Origin: Rhodospirillaceae bacterium UBA1479
GTDB lineage: Bacteria; Pseudomonadota; Alphaproteobacteria; Rhodospirillales; Casp-alpha2
Length of the DNA stretch: 64,000 bases
Assembly (NCBI GenBank): GCA_002325375.1
Contig: DCRZ01000002.1
Coordinates: 1-64,000, forward strand
Direction of reading: 5' to 3'
Under the pieces are notes generated by a model. The model had not been told where the DNA came from, did not search any database, and worked only from the letters and a program-made list of their open reading frames with translations. Below are positions 34,617 through 43,457 of this stretch, piece after piece. How positions within the stretch are numbered: position 1 is the stretch's first letter; each line of letters begins with the position of its first letter. A program made the position numbers and the translations under genes.

Positions 34617-36254
34617 TCACATATTCGGGTAATTCGGCCCTTCGCCGCCCTGGGGCGTGACCCAGTTGATGTTCTGGGTCGGGTCCTTGATGTCGCAGGT
34701 CTTGCAGTGGATGCAGTTCTGGCCGTTGATCTGGAACTGCGTCTTGCCATCGACCTCGACATACTCATAGACCCCGGCCGGGCAGAACCGGGCCTCGGGC
34801 CCGGCGTATTCCGCCCAGTTGACCGCCATGGGCACGGCGTCGTCCTTGAGCGTCAGATGGCAGGGCTGTTCTTCCTCGTGGAAGGTGCCGGCCAATTGGA
34901 CCGAGGACAGCTTGTCGAAGGTCAGCTTGCCGTCGGGCTTGGGATAGTCGATGGGTTTGCAATCCTTCGCCTTCTTCAGCGCCGAATGGTCGGCCCGGTT
35001 CTTGAGCGTCCAGGGCGCATGGCCGAAGAACAGGAAGGTGTCGATGGCGCCCAGGATCAGGCCGGCCCACATGCCCCAGTGGAAATTGGGCCGCATGTTG
35101 CGCGCCTTGTACAGCTCCTTCCACACCCAGCTGTCCCGGACCGCCTGGGTATAGGCGGGCAGGCCGTCGGCCGGATTGGCGCCGGATTTCAGGGCATCGA
35201 CCACGGCCTCGGCGGCCAGCATGCCGGTCTTCATGGCCGTGTGGCTGCCCTTGATCTTGGGCGTGTTGAGGAAGCCCGCGGTGCAGCCGATCAGGCAGCC
35301 GCCGGGAAAGCTCAGCCCCGGCACGGACTGATAGCCGCCTTCGTTGAGCGCCCTGGCCCCGTAGGAAATGCGCCGCCCGCCTTCCAGGATCGGCGCGATC
35401 GACGGATGGGTCTTGTAGCGCTGCAATTCGTCATAGGGCGAGAGATAGGGGTTCTGATAATCCAGCCCGACCACGAAGCCGAGCGCGACCTGATTGTTTT
35501 CCAAATGATAGAGGAACGAGCCGCCGTAGGTCTTGGAATCCAGGGGCCAGCCGATGGTGTGCAGGATTTCGCCGGGCCGGTGGTTCTCGGGCTTGACCTC
35601 CCACAGTTCCTTGAGGCCGATGCCGTAGGTCTGCGGGTCGGCGGGCGTGCCTTCCGGCCCTTTGGACCTGAGATCGAATTTCTGTTCCAGCGTCTTGGTC
35701 AGATGCCCCCGGCAGCCTTCGGCGAACAGGGTGTACTTGGCGTGCAGTTCCATGCCCGGCTGGTGGTTGGGGCCGGGGGTGCCGTCGCGGTTGAGGCCCA
35801 TGTCGCCCGTGGCGATGCCCTTCACCGTGCCGTCGTCGTGGTACAGCACCTCGGCGGCGGCGAAACCGGGATAGACCTCGGCGCCCAGGGCCTCCGCTTG
35901 TTCGCCCAGCCAGCGGCAGACGAGGCCGAGGGAGACGATATAGTTGCCGTGGTTCTTCATCTGCGGCGGCGTCGGCAGGCGCAGTGCCCCGGCCGGGCCC
36001 AGCAGCAGGAACTTGTCTTTGCCCGCCGGCGTGTTCAGCGGCGCGCCTTTTTCTTTCCAGTCGGGGATCAGCTCGTTCAACGCCCGCGGCTCCAGCACCG
36101 CGCCGGACAGGATATGCGCCCCCACTTCCGAGCCTTTTTCGACGACGCAGACGGAAACCTCCGGATCCAGCTGACAGATGCGGATGGCGGCGGACAGGCC
36201 CGACGGCCCCGCGCCTACGATCACCACATCGAATTCCATGGATTCCCGTTCCAT
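34617..36254 (-). CDS. etfD: Electron transfer flavoprotein-ubiquinone oxidoreductase
   Basis: A 545-residue FAD and 4Fe-4S protein that passes electrons from ETF (acyl-CoA and amine oxidation) to ubiquinone at the inner membrane. VVIVGAGPSGLSAAIRI is the FAD motif, and the cluster ligands are C491 (CPAGVYEY), C514, C517 and C520 (CIHCKTC). The length agrees with the family. In this organism it should serve the acyl-CoA dehydrogenases, including the methylsuccinyl-CoA dehydrogenase at 56785-58458. A second ATG five codons in is possible. It is divergent from the UDG gene. Confidence 0.96.
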   Translation of the reverse strand: MERESMEFDVVIVGAGPSGLSAAIRICQLDPEVSVCVVEKGSEVGAHILSGAVLEPRALNELIPDWKEKGAPLNTPAGKDKFLLLGPAGALRLPTPPQMKNHGNYIVSLGLVCRWLGEQAEALGAEVYPGFAAAEVLYHDDGTVKGIATGDMGLNRDGTPGPNHQPGMELHAKYTLFAEGCRGHLTKTLEQKFDLRSKGPEGTPADPQTYGIGLKELWEVKPENHRPGEILHTIGWPLDSKTYGGSFLYHLENNQVALGFVVGLDYQNPYLSPYDELQRYKTHPSIAPILEGGRRISYGARALNEGGYQSVPGLSFPGGCLIGCTAGFLNTPKIKGSHTAMKTGMLAAEAVVDALKSGANPADGLPAYTQAVRDSWVWKELYKARNMRPNFHWGMWAGLILGAIDTFLFFGHAPWTLKNRADHSALKKAKDCKPIDYPKPDGKLTFDKLSSVQLAGTFHEEEQPCHLTLKDDAVPMAVNWAEYAGPEARFCPAGVYEYVEVDGKTQFQINGQNCIHCKTCDIKDPTQNINWVTPQGGEGPNYPNM

Positions 36255-36400
36255 TCTCGTCGTCCTCGCGTCTTAAATTGATGTTGTCCGCAATGTGCGT
36301 CTGCGAACGCTGGTTATGGCATTCCTTGGGCGTCCGCTGCAACTCGCCTTGTGGATTCAAAGGGGATAACGCGCCCGCAAGCTTGTGGTAGGCTTTGATC

Positions 36401-37297
36401 ATGATCCAGACCGCAACCGATCCCGTGGCCTTGAAGGCGCTTCTGCAGTGGTATCTGGAGGCCGGTGTCGACGAAGCCATCGCCGATCAGCCTCAGGACC
36501 GCTTTGCCGAACATGCCCAGATGCTGGCCGCCAAGGCGTCCCAACCGCCGGCGGCCAGGCCGGGGCTGAGCGACGGGCCGATGCCGCCGTCGCCGACGCG
36601 GGGTGCGGCACCCCAGGGGCGCGGCCCCCTGACCAAACCGGCGGCCCCGGCTCAGGTTTCCGATCAGGCGGCGGTCAAGGACGCGGTCGCCCAGGCGGCC
36701 AAGGCCGAGACCCTGGACGAATTGCGCGCGGCCTTGGAAGGCTTCGATGGCTGCGCGCTCAAGACCACGGCGTCCAACCTGTGTTTCTTCGACGGCAACC
36801 CCAAGGCCCGGGTCCTGCTGGTCGGCGAGGCCCCGGGGGCCGAGGAAGACCGCCAGGGCCTGCCTTTCGTCGGGCCCTCGGGCAAGTTGCTGGACGCCAT
36901 GCTGGCCTCCATCGGCCTGGACCGGAACGGCGAGGGTGACGGCGCGGTCCTGATTTCCAACACCGTGTTCTGGCGCCCGCCCGGCAACCGCACGCCGACG
37001 CCGTCGGAAGCGGCGATCTGCCTGCCCTTCGTCGAACGCCTGATCGAAATCGTCGGCCCCCGCGTGGTGGTCTGCGTCGGCGGCCCCTCGGCCAAGACCC
37101 TGTTGGCCCAGACCCAGGGCATCACCCGCCTGCGCGGCAAATGGTTCGACTACGCCACGCCCAAGATGGCCGGTCCCGTGCCGGCGATGGCGCTGTACCA
37201 TCCGGCCTATCTGTTGCGCTCCCCGGCAATGAAGCGCGACGCCTGGCGCGATCTGTTGATGCTGAAACAAAAGATCACGGACCTCGGTGGCGGTTGA
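36401..37297 (+). CDS. Uracil-DNA glycosylase, family 4-like
   Basis: A 298-residue protein that removes uracil from DNA. The catalytic domain starts near residue 110; motif A is GEAPGAEEDRQGLPFVGPSG (142-161) and the DNA-contact loop is HPAYLLR near 268. Of the usual CxxC iron-sulfur pair only C118 is present at this place (FDGCALK), though C in AAIC and in VVVCVGG remain. The N-terminal 100 residues are Ala/Pro-rich and look unstructured. I use the ATG at 36401; a TTG six bases earlier is in frame. Confidence 0.9.
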   Translation: MIQTATDPVALKALLQWYLEAGVDEAIADQPQDRFAEHAQMLAAKASQPPAARPGLSDGPMPPSPTRGAAPQGRGPLTKPAAPAQVSDQAAVKDAVAQAAKAETLDELRAALEGFDGCALKTTASNLCFFDGNPKARVLLVGEAPGAEEDRQGLPFVGPSGKLLDAMLASIGLDRNGEGDGAVLISNTVFWRPPGNRTPTPSEAAICLPFVERLIEIVGPRVVVCVGGPSAKTLLAQTQGITRLRGKWFDYATPKMAGPVPAMALYHPAYLLRSPAMKRDAWRDLLMLKQKITDLGGG

Positions 37298-37570
37298 ACC
37301 GGACGGCGCGACAGCCCTGCGTTAACCATAATTTCAAGATGTGCGGCTATGCTTTCGTCGCCCTACAAAATGTGGGACAATGCAGATTGTCACGGGGCGG
37401 CGCCAAGGCCTTAACTTGGATGCCGGCAGGGATACGGCGCGGGCGACGAGGCCGCGTTTGATGCCGCCGGAAGGTTGAGGTGCCGGGGACAGGACGCTAT
37501 AACGTCGCGGCTCATAGGGGAGTAACGCGAAACCGCCATCCATAGGCGGGCCGATTAAGTTAGGGGCTTC

Positions 37571-39472
37571 ATGGCCGGGGTCAAATCTGTGGGCGTGTCC
37601 GTTCTGGCCGCTCTCACCATCCAATTCATGGTCTGTTCATCGCCTGCCGCCGCCGGGAGCTTGGCTTCCGTCGCCAATGGCGAGGCGGCAGTCATGGCGC
37701 CTGTTCCGGCAACGCCCCAGGCGGTGGTTCCCCGGGTTCTTTCGGATACCGACACGCAGCTTTATCAGCGCATCTTCGAAGTTCAGGAAGACGGTGACTG
37801 GAAAGAAGCCGACCGTCTGATCGCCAAGCTGTCGGACAAGCTGCTGATGGGCCATGTCCTGGCCCAGCGCTACCTGCATCCGCGCAAGTATCGCTCCAAT
37901 TACAAGGAACTGAAGGCCTGGATGGCGGAATACGCCGACCACCCCCAGGCCAGACGCATCTATCAACTGTCGCTGCGCCGCCGGCCGAAGAACTGGCGCC
38001 TGCCGGACAAACCCGACGTCTTGCCGCGCCAGCCCACGTTCCTTGAGGAAGAGGCCGTGGCCGCCGCCGAGGCCGAACAGTCCGAACAGGACGATGAGGA
38101 AAAGGCCGCCAAGGTCCTGCCGACCAAGCGGCTGAGCCGCGCCGACGCTCGCCGCTCGCGGGCCTTGAAATACAGGATCACCAAGTCCCTGCGTCGCGGC
38201 CATACCCTGATCGCCAAGCGCCTGATCCAATCGCCGGACGCCCGGCGACTGTTTTCCACCGCCGAGATGGACCAGGCCAAGGTGCAGTTGGGGACGCGCT
38301 ATTTCTTCGACCGGCGCACGGACTGGGCCGCCCAATGGCTGGACGGGGCCTTGAAGCGGTCGGGCAAGTATCTGCCCGACGGTCACTGGACCCTGGGTTT
38401 GATCGCCTGGCGGGCCGGCAACTACGACAAGGCCACGACCCATTTCCGTGCCGCCGCCGACATCGGCTTCGACGACGAATGGATGGACGGGGCCGCCAAT
38501 TTCTGGGCCGCGCGGGGGCTTCTGGTCACCCGCAAGCCGGAACATGTCACGCATTATCTTAACGGTGCCGCCCGCCATGCGCGCACGTTCTACGGCCTGC
38601 TTGCCGCCCGTATCCTGGGCCAAGAGGTCGCCTACGAATGGTCGTCGCCGCCCGTCGTCGCCGACGCCGTCGGGCGCATCGTCGACGCCCCGCGCGGTCG
38701 CCGGGCCATGGCCCTGGTGCAGGCTGGCCAGGACCTGGGGGCGGAACGCGAATTGCGCAACCTGGCCCGCATTTCCGACAAGAACCAAGCGCTTGCCATC
38801 CTGGCGCTGGCCGACGCCGGCGGCATGGCCGGATTGGCCGTGCGCCTGTCCGACCGCCTGTTCCCGGACGGCGGTGGGTTCGACGGCGCCGCCTATCCGG
38901 TGCCTGCGTGGCTGCCGTCGGGCGGCTTCACGGTCGACCGGGCGCTGGTTTATGCGGTCATCCGCCAGGAAAGCAAGTTCAACCCCAAGGCCAAAAGCTG
39001 GGCCGGAGCCCGCGGCCTGATGCAGCTGATGCCGCGCACGGCCAGCTTCGTGGCCCGGGATTCGTCCCTGCACCGTCACCGCCTGCCCAAGCTTTATGAC
39101 CCGGACCTCAACCTGAAGCTCGGTCAGAAGTACATCGGCATGCTGCTTGCCGAACCGCATATCCAGGGCGATCTGCTGCTGCTTGCCGTGGCCTGGAACG
39201 GCGGGCCCGGCAACCTGAACAAATGGCGGCGGCGCATCGAGTACACGAACGATCCGCTGCTGTTCATCGAAACCATCCCGGCCTTCGAAACCCGCCACTT
39301 CGTCGAACGGGTGCTGGCCAACCTATGGATCTACCGCGATCGCCTGGGCCAGGACAAACCGTCCCTCGACGCCCTTGCCGCCGGCCAGTGGCCGGTTTAC
39401 AAAGCCTTAGGCCACGGCAAGGTGGAGGTCGCGATTTTCGATGAGCCAACAGACGGAATTTCTGCCCGTTAA
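37571..39472 (+). CDS. slt: Soluble lytic murein transglycosylase
   Basis: A 633-residue periplasmic enzyme that cuts peptidoglycan glycan strands with formation of 1,6-anhydro ends. An N-terminal export signal (about 1-30, through PAAAG) is followed by a long alpha-helical Slt70-like superhelix with a charged insert around residues 155-180. The C-terminal catalytic domain has E467 in VIRQESKFNPKAKS, then GARGLMQLMPRTA and the AWNGGPGNLNKW motif. Its end overlaps the start of moaB by 32 bp. Confidence 0.94.
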   Translation: MAGVKSVGVSVLAALTIQFMVCSSPAAAGSLASVANGEAAVMAPVPATPQAVVPRVLSDTDTQLYQRIFEVQEDGDWKEADRLIAKLSDKLLMGHVLAQRYLHPRKYRSNYKELKAWMAEYADHPQARRIYQLSLRRRPKNWRLPDKPDVLPRQPTFLEEEAVAAAEAEQSEQDDEEKAAKVLPTKRLSRADARRSRALKYRITKSLRRGHTLIAKRLIQSPDARRLFSTAEMDQAKVQLGTRYFFDRRTDWAAQWLDGALKRSGKYLPDGHWTLGLIAWRAGNYDKATTHFRAAADIGFDDEWMDGAANFWAARGLLVTRKPEHVTHYLNGAARHARTFYGLLAARILGQEVAYEWSSPPVVADAVGRIVDAPRGRRAMALVQAGQDLGAERELRNLARISDKNQALAILALADAGGMAGLAVRLSDRLFPDGGGFDGAAYPVPAWLPSGGFTVDRALVYAVIRQESKFNPKAKSWAGARGLMQLMPRTASFVARDSSLHRHRLPKLYDPDLNLKLGQKYIGMLLAEPHIQGDLLLLAVAWNGGPGNLNKWRRRIEYTNDPLLFIETIPAFETRHFVERVLANLWIYRDRLGQDKPSLDALAAGQWPVYKALGHGKVEVAIFDEPTDGISAR

Positions 39473-39968
39473 CATTGCGGTCCTGACCGTATCGGACACG
39501 CGCACTCTGGCCGATGACCGGTCGGGCGACACCCTGGTCGAACGGCTGACCGCGGCCGGGCACAAGCTGGCCGACCGTGCCATCGTCAAGGACGATGCCG
39601 CCGTGATCGCCGATCAGTTCCGAAAATGGATCAACGATCCCGCCGTCGATTGCATCATCTCGACCGGCGGCACCGGGGTCACAGGCCGCGACGTCACGCC
39701 CGAGGCTCTTGAGGCCGTGGCGGAAAAGATCATCCCCGGCTTCGGTGAGATGTTCCGTTGGATCAGTTTTCAGAAGATCAAGTCGTCGACCATTCAATCG
39801 CGCGCCTGCGCGGGGGTCGCGAACGGCACCTATATTTTCGTGCTGCCGGGTTCGACCGGGGCCTGCAAGGACGGCTGGGACGAGATCCTGCTCCACCAGC
39901 TGGACATCCGCCACAAGCCCTGCAACTTCGTCGAACTGATGCCGCGCCTGAAGGAACATCTGGCCTAG
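39441..39968 (+). CDS. moaB: Molybdenum cofactor biosynthesis protein B
   Basis: A 175-residue MoaB/Mog-type protein that adenylates molybdopterin. The signature STGGTGVTGRDVTPEA is present, as is the ISFQKIKSSTIQSRACAGV segment and the C-terminal DIRHKPCNFVELMPRL. The ATG lies inside the slt gene in another frame, so the two genes are coupled. Confidence 0.95.
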   Translation: MSQQTEFLPVNIAVLTVSDTRTLADDRSGDTLVERLTAAGHKLADRAIVKDDAAVIADQFRKWINDPAVDCIISTGGTGVTGRDVTPEALEAVAEKIIPGFGEMFRWISFQKIKSSTIQSRACAGVANGTYIFVLPGSTGACKDGWDEILLHQLDIRHKPCNFVELMPRLKEHLA

Positions 39969-40125
39969 GCACGATGCCGAAAACGCGGGCCCGGCCGGCG
40001 AAAAATCCATATTGACGAACGGCCCGGTCCGGCGCCAAATCCGTGTCGGAAAAGCGGCCGCGCGCCCGGTGCCGGGACGGCAGGGCCAACACGGGCCGCA
40101 ACGTATCCATCGGAGAACTCAAAAG

Positions 40126-40404
40126 ATGCGTGTCGCATTGCCGATCGCGGCGGTTGCCGTGATGCTGTTGTCTGCCGTCTTGACCACGGCGGCTCATGCC
40201 AAGGATTGCATGGACGATCCCATGGCCGCCATCAAGGCCGCCGAAGGCGATTTCAAGAAGGCCAAGCCGGGCCTGGACAAGGCCGCGTCGCGGGGCTTCA
40301 ACAAGAACATCGACAAGGCCAAGATGGCCGCCAAAACGAAGATAAACGACGTCGCCTGCGAAAGCGTGGCGAAGGCCTTGGGCTTTCTCGCGCCGAGCAA
40401 ATAA
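40126..40404 (+). CDS. Small exported protein
   Basis: A 92-residue protein with a clear signal peptide (1-25, ending TTAAHA). The mature part is short, lysine- and alanine-rich, mainly helical, with two cysteines (C28 and C78) that could form a disulfide. A GGAGAA ribosome-binding site lies upstream of the ATG. I do not recognise the family. Confidence 0.7.
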   Translation: MRVALPIAAVAVMLLSAVLTTAAHAKDCMDDPMAAIKAAEGDFKKAKPGLDKAASRGFNKNIDKAKMAAKTKINDVACESVAKALGFLAPSK

Positions 40405-40720
40405 GACCACGCGGCGGCTGTTCCCGCAGGCTGCGTGAACGTAAACGCCGAAACCGAACCGCCGACGGGGGCATGCCTTCGTCGGCGGTCGGTCGCCGCG
40501 GCGCCGAAGCCGATTCGCTCCCTTTTCGCCCGTTTGGTTATCCACAAATCCCGATATGGGCTGTGGAAAACCCGAATCCGCGAATCTTGAAAACGTCAGT
40601 TTCCTGAAAGTTTTATCACGTATCCTTGCGATTGCGGTGGAGCCGGCATTTTTGCCCGCCAGTTTCACTATAGTTTTGCTATCATTCCTGTGCTGGATTT
40701 GCCGCGTCTAAGGGGGCCCG
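40405..40720. other. Intergenic region with two DnaA-box-like sites
   Basis: No gene is evident in these 316 bases. TTATCCACA at 40538-40546 is a perfect DnaA box, and TGTGGAAAA at 40562-40570 is a second box (TTTTCCACA) in the opposite direction. The AT-richer part from 40600 on probably holds the promoter of the gene at 40721. Confidence 0.5.
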
Positions 40721-41212
40721 ATGGACAAGTTCATGAAAAGCCTGTTGATCGGCGTTGCCGCGTCGATCCTGGTGATCGGCGGCATCGCCGGGATCGGCAT
40801 CTGGGTCAGTTCAGAGCCGGGCGCCACCGTATCCGCGACCACAGTCAAGGATGACAAGGTGCATACCGTGCGCATGCGCCCGCAAGCCGTGCAGGTCGGC
40901 GGCTACAGCCTGAAAAGCAAAGAGAAGGCCAGGCAGCTTCTGGTTTCCGTCGGCATGCGGGTGACCGGCGGGCATAACGCGGCCAAGGTGTGCCAACTGA
41001 TGCCCCGCCTTGTGTCCTCGCTGAACACGACCTTTGCCAATCTGGTCAATTATTCCGGCGATGCCCAGGACGCGATCCCCAAGAATTTGACCGGCCAGCT
41101 GCAGCAGCGCTTCAACAAGGCGCTGGGGGGGCGCGTGGTCGATGATGTGTTCCTGACCGCCTATCAGGACAAGATGGACATCCCGCCGACCACCTGTCCG
41201 GACGCGACCTGA
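40721..41212 (+). CDS. FliL-like small membrane protein, copy 1
   Basis: A 163-residue protein with one N-terminal membrane helix (about 7-29) and a periplasmic domain. The pattern VCQLMPRLVSSLNTTF ... LQQRFNKALGGRVVDDVFLTAYQDK resembles the periplasmic part of FliL. Two cysteines (in KVCQLM and TTCPD) could pair. It is a paralogue of the next gene. No flagellar gene is nearby, so a flagellar role is not supported. Confidence 0.65.
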   Translation: MDKFMKSLLIGVAASILVIGGIAGIGIWVSSEPGATVSATTVKDDKVHTVRMRPQAVQVGGYSLKSKEKARQLLVSVGMRVTGGHNAAKVCQLMPRLVSSLNTTFANLVNYSGDAQDAIPKNLTGQLQQRFNKALGGRVVDDVFLTAYQDKMDIPPTTCPDAT

Positions 41213-41400
41213 TCGCTGTCCGCCGGTGCGCCCAGGATGGGCCGTGTGACACGCGGAACCTAGACTTCTGGTGTGCTTGCCAGCGGGGCTGAGCAAAGTA
41301 TTCTCAAGGCCAAGTCGGGTAAATGAATGCCCGCGCGGTCCATCAAAAAAACATATTGAGGGTGCGGCCGAACTTCCGAAGACATTTCGGAGAGGGAAGG

Positions 41401-41889
41401 ATGCCCGGGTTTATCAAAAGCGTTTTGATCGCCAGCACCGTCGCCGCAGGCACGGTGGGGTCTGTTGCCGCCATCGGCACGGGGTTTGACGTCTCGTTTC
41501 CGGGGGGGACGGAACATGTCGCCGACCGGGGGCCGTCCGTGGTCCGCATGGCGCCGATCGCGGTTCATATCGGCGGCTGGACGCTCAAGAAGAAAAAGAA
41601 CGAGGACAAGGTGGTGATCGTGTCGATCGCCATCGACGTGCCGAACGGCGACGCGCGGGACGCCGTTTGCCGGCTGATGCCGCGGCTGGTTTCGGCGGTG
41701 AACGGCGAGGTTTCGCGCAACGTGTTGTATCAGGACACCTGGAAAGAAGCCCTGACCGGTAGCCTGGGCCAGCGCCTGACGGGGCGTTTCAACCGCGCCC
41801 TGGGCCGCACCCTGATCAACGACGTGCGTCTGCAGGCCCATGGCAGCAAGGCCGAGGCCCCGCCGCCGACCTGCGCCGCCGCGGTCTGA
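41401..41889 (+). CDS. FliL-like small membrane protein, copy 2
   Basis: A 162-residue paralogue of the previous gene with an N-terminal membrane helix, the shared motif VCRLMPRLVSAVNGEV, and the C-terminal GRFNRALGRTLINDVRL. Both genes have near-equal length and matching cysteines, so they arose by tandem duplication. The ATG at 41401 is chosen because GGAGAGGGAAGG lies directly upstream and because it gives a length equal to copy 1; the frame is open to 41323. Confidence 0.65.
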   Translation: MPGFIKSVLIASTVAAGTVGSVAAIGTGFDVSFPGGTEHVADRGPSVVRMAPIAVHIGGWTLKKKKNEDKVVIVSIAIDVPNGDARDAVCRLMPRLVSAVNGEVSRNVLYQDTWKEALTGSLGQRLTGRFNRALGRTLINDVRLQAHGSKAEAPPPTCAAAV

Positions 41890-41894
41890 CCTCA

Positions 41895-42782
41895 TCAGCC
41901 GCGGCCTTCCAGCAGCCCTCGCTGTGCCGCCAAGGCGTCACCAATATGCTCCATGAAGGCGCGCACGCGCTGTGTGTTGCGCAGGTCCGCATGGGTTAAC
42001 AGCCATAGCGCCGATTGCGCGTCATCGATCGGCTTCGTGACCCGTTCCAGGGCGGTCTCGGGATCGGCCATGAAGCAGGGCAGCAGGGCCAGTCCCATGC
42101 CCTGGATCGCCCCGGTCATCAGCGTCAGCAGATTGTTGGAACGCAGGGCCACGGGGGCTTCTCCGTATTCCCGCGCCACCCATTGCGCCGCGGCCAGATG
42201 GCTCAGTGAATCGTCGAAGGCCAGCCAGGGCCGGGCTGCCAAGGCTTTCTGTCCGCGGCCCTTGGGCGCCTGTCCCCGGGCCGCATAGACGGCAAAGGCC
42301 AAGGCGGAGACCCGGCGGCCGACCAGGGTGTCGGGCGGAGCGTTGGTCGGGCGCAGGGCGACATCGGCCTGGCGTTTCGACAGGTTGAAGAACTGGTTGT
42401 CTAGAATGACGCTCAACGCGATGCCCGGGAAGGCGGCCTGGAACGCGGCCAGGGGCGGGCCGAGCAGACAGGTCGCGAGATCATCCGTGGTGGTTACGCT
42501 CAGGGGGCCGCTCAGACGCAGGTCGCGGCCGGTCACCCGCCGTTCCATGGCATCGATCTCGGCATCGACCCGCTCCGTCGCGTCGCGCATCTCGGCACCG
42601 GCCAGAGTCAGGGCATAGCCCTCGCGGTGGCGTTCGAACAGGCGCACGCCCAATCGATCCTCCAAGGCCTCGATGCGGCGGAACGCCGTCGAATGATTGA
42701 CGCCCAGCGCCTTCGCCGCCCCCGACAGGCTGCCGGTCCGGGCGACGGCCAGGAAGAACCGCAGGTCGTCCCAATCGCGCAT
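41895..42782 (-). CDS. LysR-family transcriptional regulator
   Basis: A 295-residue LTTR. The winged helix (1-60) begins MRDWDDLRFFLAVARTGSLSGAAKALGVNHST, followed by an effector-binding domain of two lobes. It diverges from the doxX gene, which is a likely target. I place the start at 42782 and not at the earlier in-frame ATGs (42809, 42830), because the family begins about here and because an inverted repeat of LTTR type at 42803-42818 would otherwise lie in the coding region. The co-inducer is unknown. Confidence 0.88.
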   Translation of the reverse strand: MRDWDDLRFFLAVARTGSLSGAAKALGVNHSTAFRRIEALEDRLGVRLFERHREGYALTLAGAEMRDATERVDAEIDAMERRVTGRDLRLSGPLSVTTTDDLATCLLGPPLAAFQAAFPGIALSVILDNQFFNLSKRQADVALRPTNAPPDTLVGRRVSALAFAVYAARGQAPKGRGQKALAARPWLAFDDSLSHLAAAQWVAREYGEAPVALRSNNLLTLMTGAIQGMGLALLPCFMADPETALERVTKPIDDAQSALWLLTHADLRNTQRVRAFMEHIGDALAAQRGLLEGRG

Positions 42783-42802
42783 GGGCGAAGCTTGGGCATA
42801 AT

Positions 42803-42818
42803 TTTGCATTTTTGCAAA
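42803..42818. promoter_or_regulatory. LysR-type binding box
   Basis: TTTGCA-TTTT-TGCAAA is a perfect inverted repeat with 6-bp arms, and it contains the T-N11-A spacing of LTTR boxes. It lies 20 bp upstream of the lysR start in the lysR-doxX divergent gap. Binding is inferred. Confidence 0.6.
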
Positions 42819-42951
42819 TAAGATTGGCAATTTATGAGAATTTATTTGCGCTTAAGCAAGTCATAGGGTTCCGCCACCGACACGGCGATGGGGCCGTGTC
42901 CCCAGACAAAAACCACCGAACCCTTAACTGAATTGACCAGGAGTCATTCCG

Positions 42952-43383
42952 ATGATCGACCAGAAAACCGCCCCCTATGCCGCCCTGCTGCTTCGTGTCT
43001 CGCTCGGCGTCATGTTCATCGCCCACAGTCTGTATCTCAAAGTCGTGGTGTTCACCATTCCGGGCACCGTGCAGTTCTTCGAAAGCCTGGGCCTGCCCGG
43101 CTTCACCGCCTACGCCACCATCGCGGCCGAAAGCCTGGGCGGGATCGCCCTGATCCTGGGCATCCAGACCCGCGTCGTGGCGCTGGCCCTGGTGCCGGTC
43201 CTGGCCGGGGCGTTGTGGGTCCATGCCGGCAACGGCTGGCTGTTCACCGCCCAGGGCGGCGGCTGGGAATACCCCCTGTTCCTAACGGTGGCCGCCCTGG
43301 TCCAGGCCATGATCGGCGACGGCGCCCTGGCCCTGGCCAAGAGCCCGAGCCTGGAGCGGATCAAACAGTTGGTGGCGGCGTAA
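42952..43383 (+). CDS. DoxX-family membrane protein
   Basis: A 143-residue protein with four membrane helices. The DoxX pattern LLLRVSLGVMFIAHSLYLKVVVF and FTAYATIAAESLGGIALILG is clear. Members are linked with quinone or thiol redox functions in membranes, mostly undefined. A divergent LysR gene and a shared LTTR box suggest it is regulated; a strong terminator follows. Confidence 0.88.
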   Translation: MIDQKTAPYAALLLRVSLGVMFIAHSLYLKVVVFTIPGTVQFFESLGLPGFTAYATIAAESLGGIALILGIQTRVVALALVPVLAGALWVHAGNGWLFTAQGGGWEYPLFLTVAALVQAMIGDGALALAKSPSLERIKQLVAA

Positions 43384-43411
43384 TCCCCATCCATATCCGC
43401 CCCCCAACGGG

Positions 43412-43441
43412 AAAGGCCCGGCAGCGATGCCGGGCCTTTTT
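43412..43441. terminator. Bidirectional terminator after doxX
   Basis: An 11-bp stem, AAAGGCCCGGC against GCCGGGCCTTT, with a 6-base loop AGCGAT. The A run on one side and the T run on the other suit both doxX and the convergent glycosyltransferase gene. Confidence 0.88.
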
Positions 43442-43457
43442 CCTGTGTGCTGGGGGC

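Noticed and set aside
34470..36281. A 603-codon open frame opposite ETF-QO
   Set aside because: Antisense shadow of a well-supported gene, with no recognisable domain.
37637..39298. A 553-codon frame opposite slt
   Set aside because: Antisense shadow; slt is supported by signal peptide and catalytic motifs.
40405..40720. Chromosome replication origin
   Set aside because: Only two DnaA boxes, no AT-rich unwinding region and no dnaA, hemE or parAB genes nearby.
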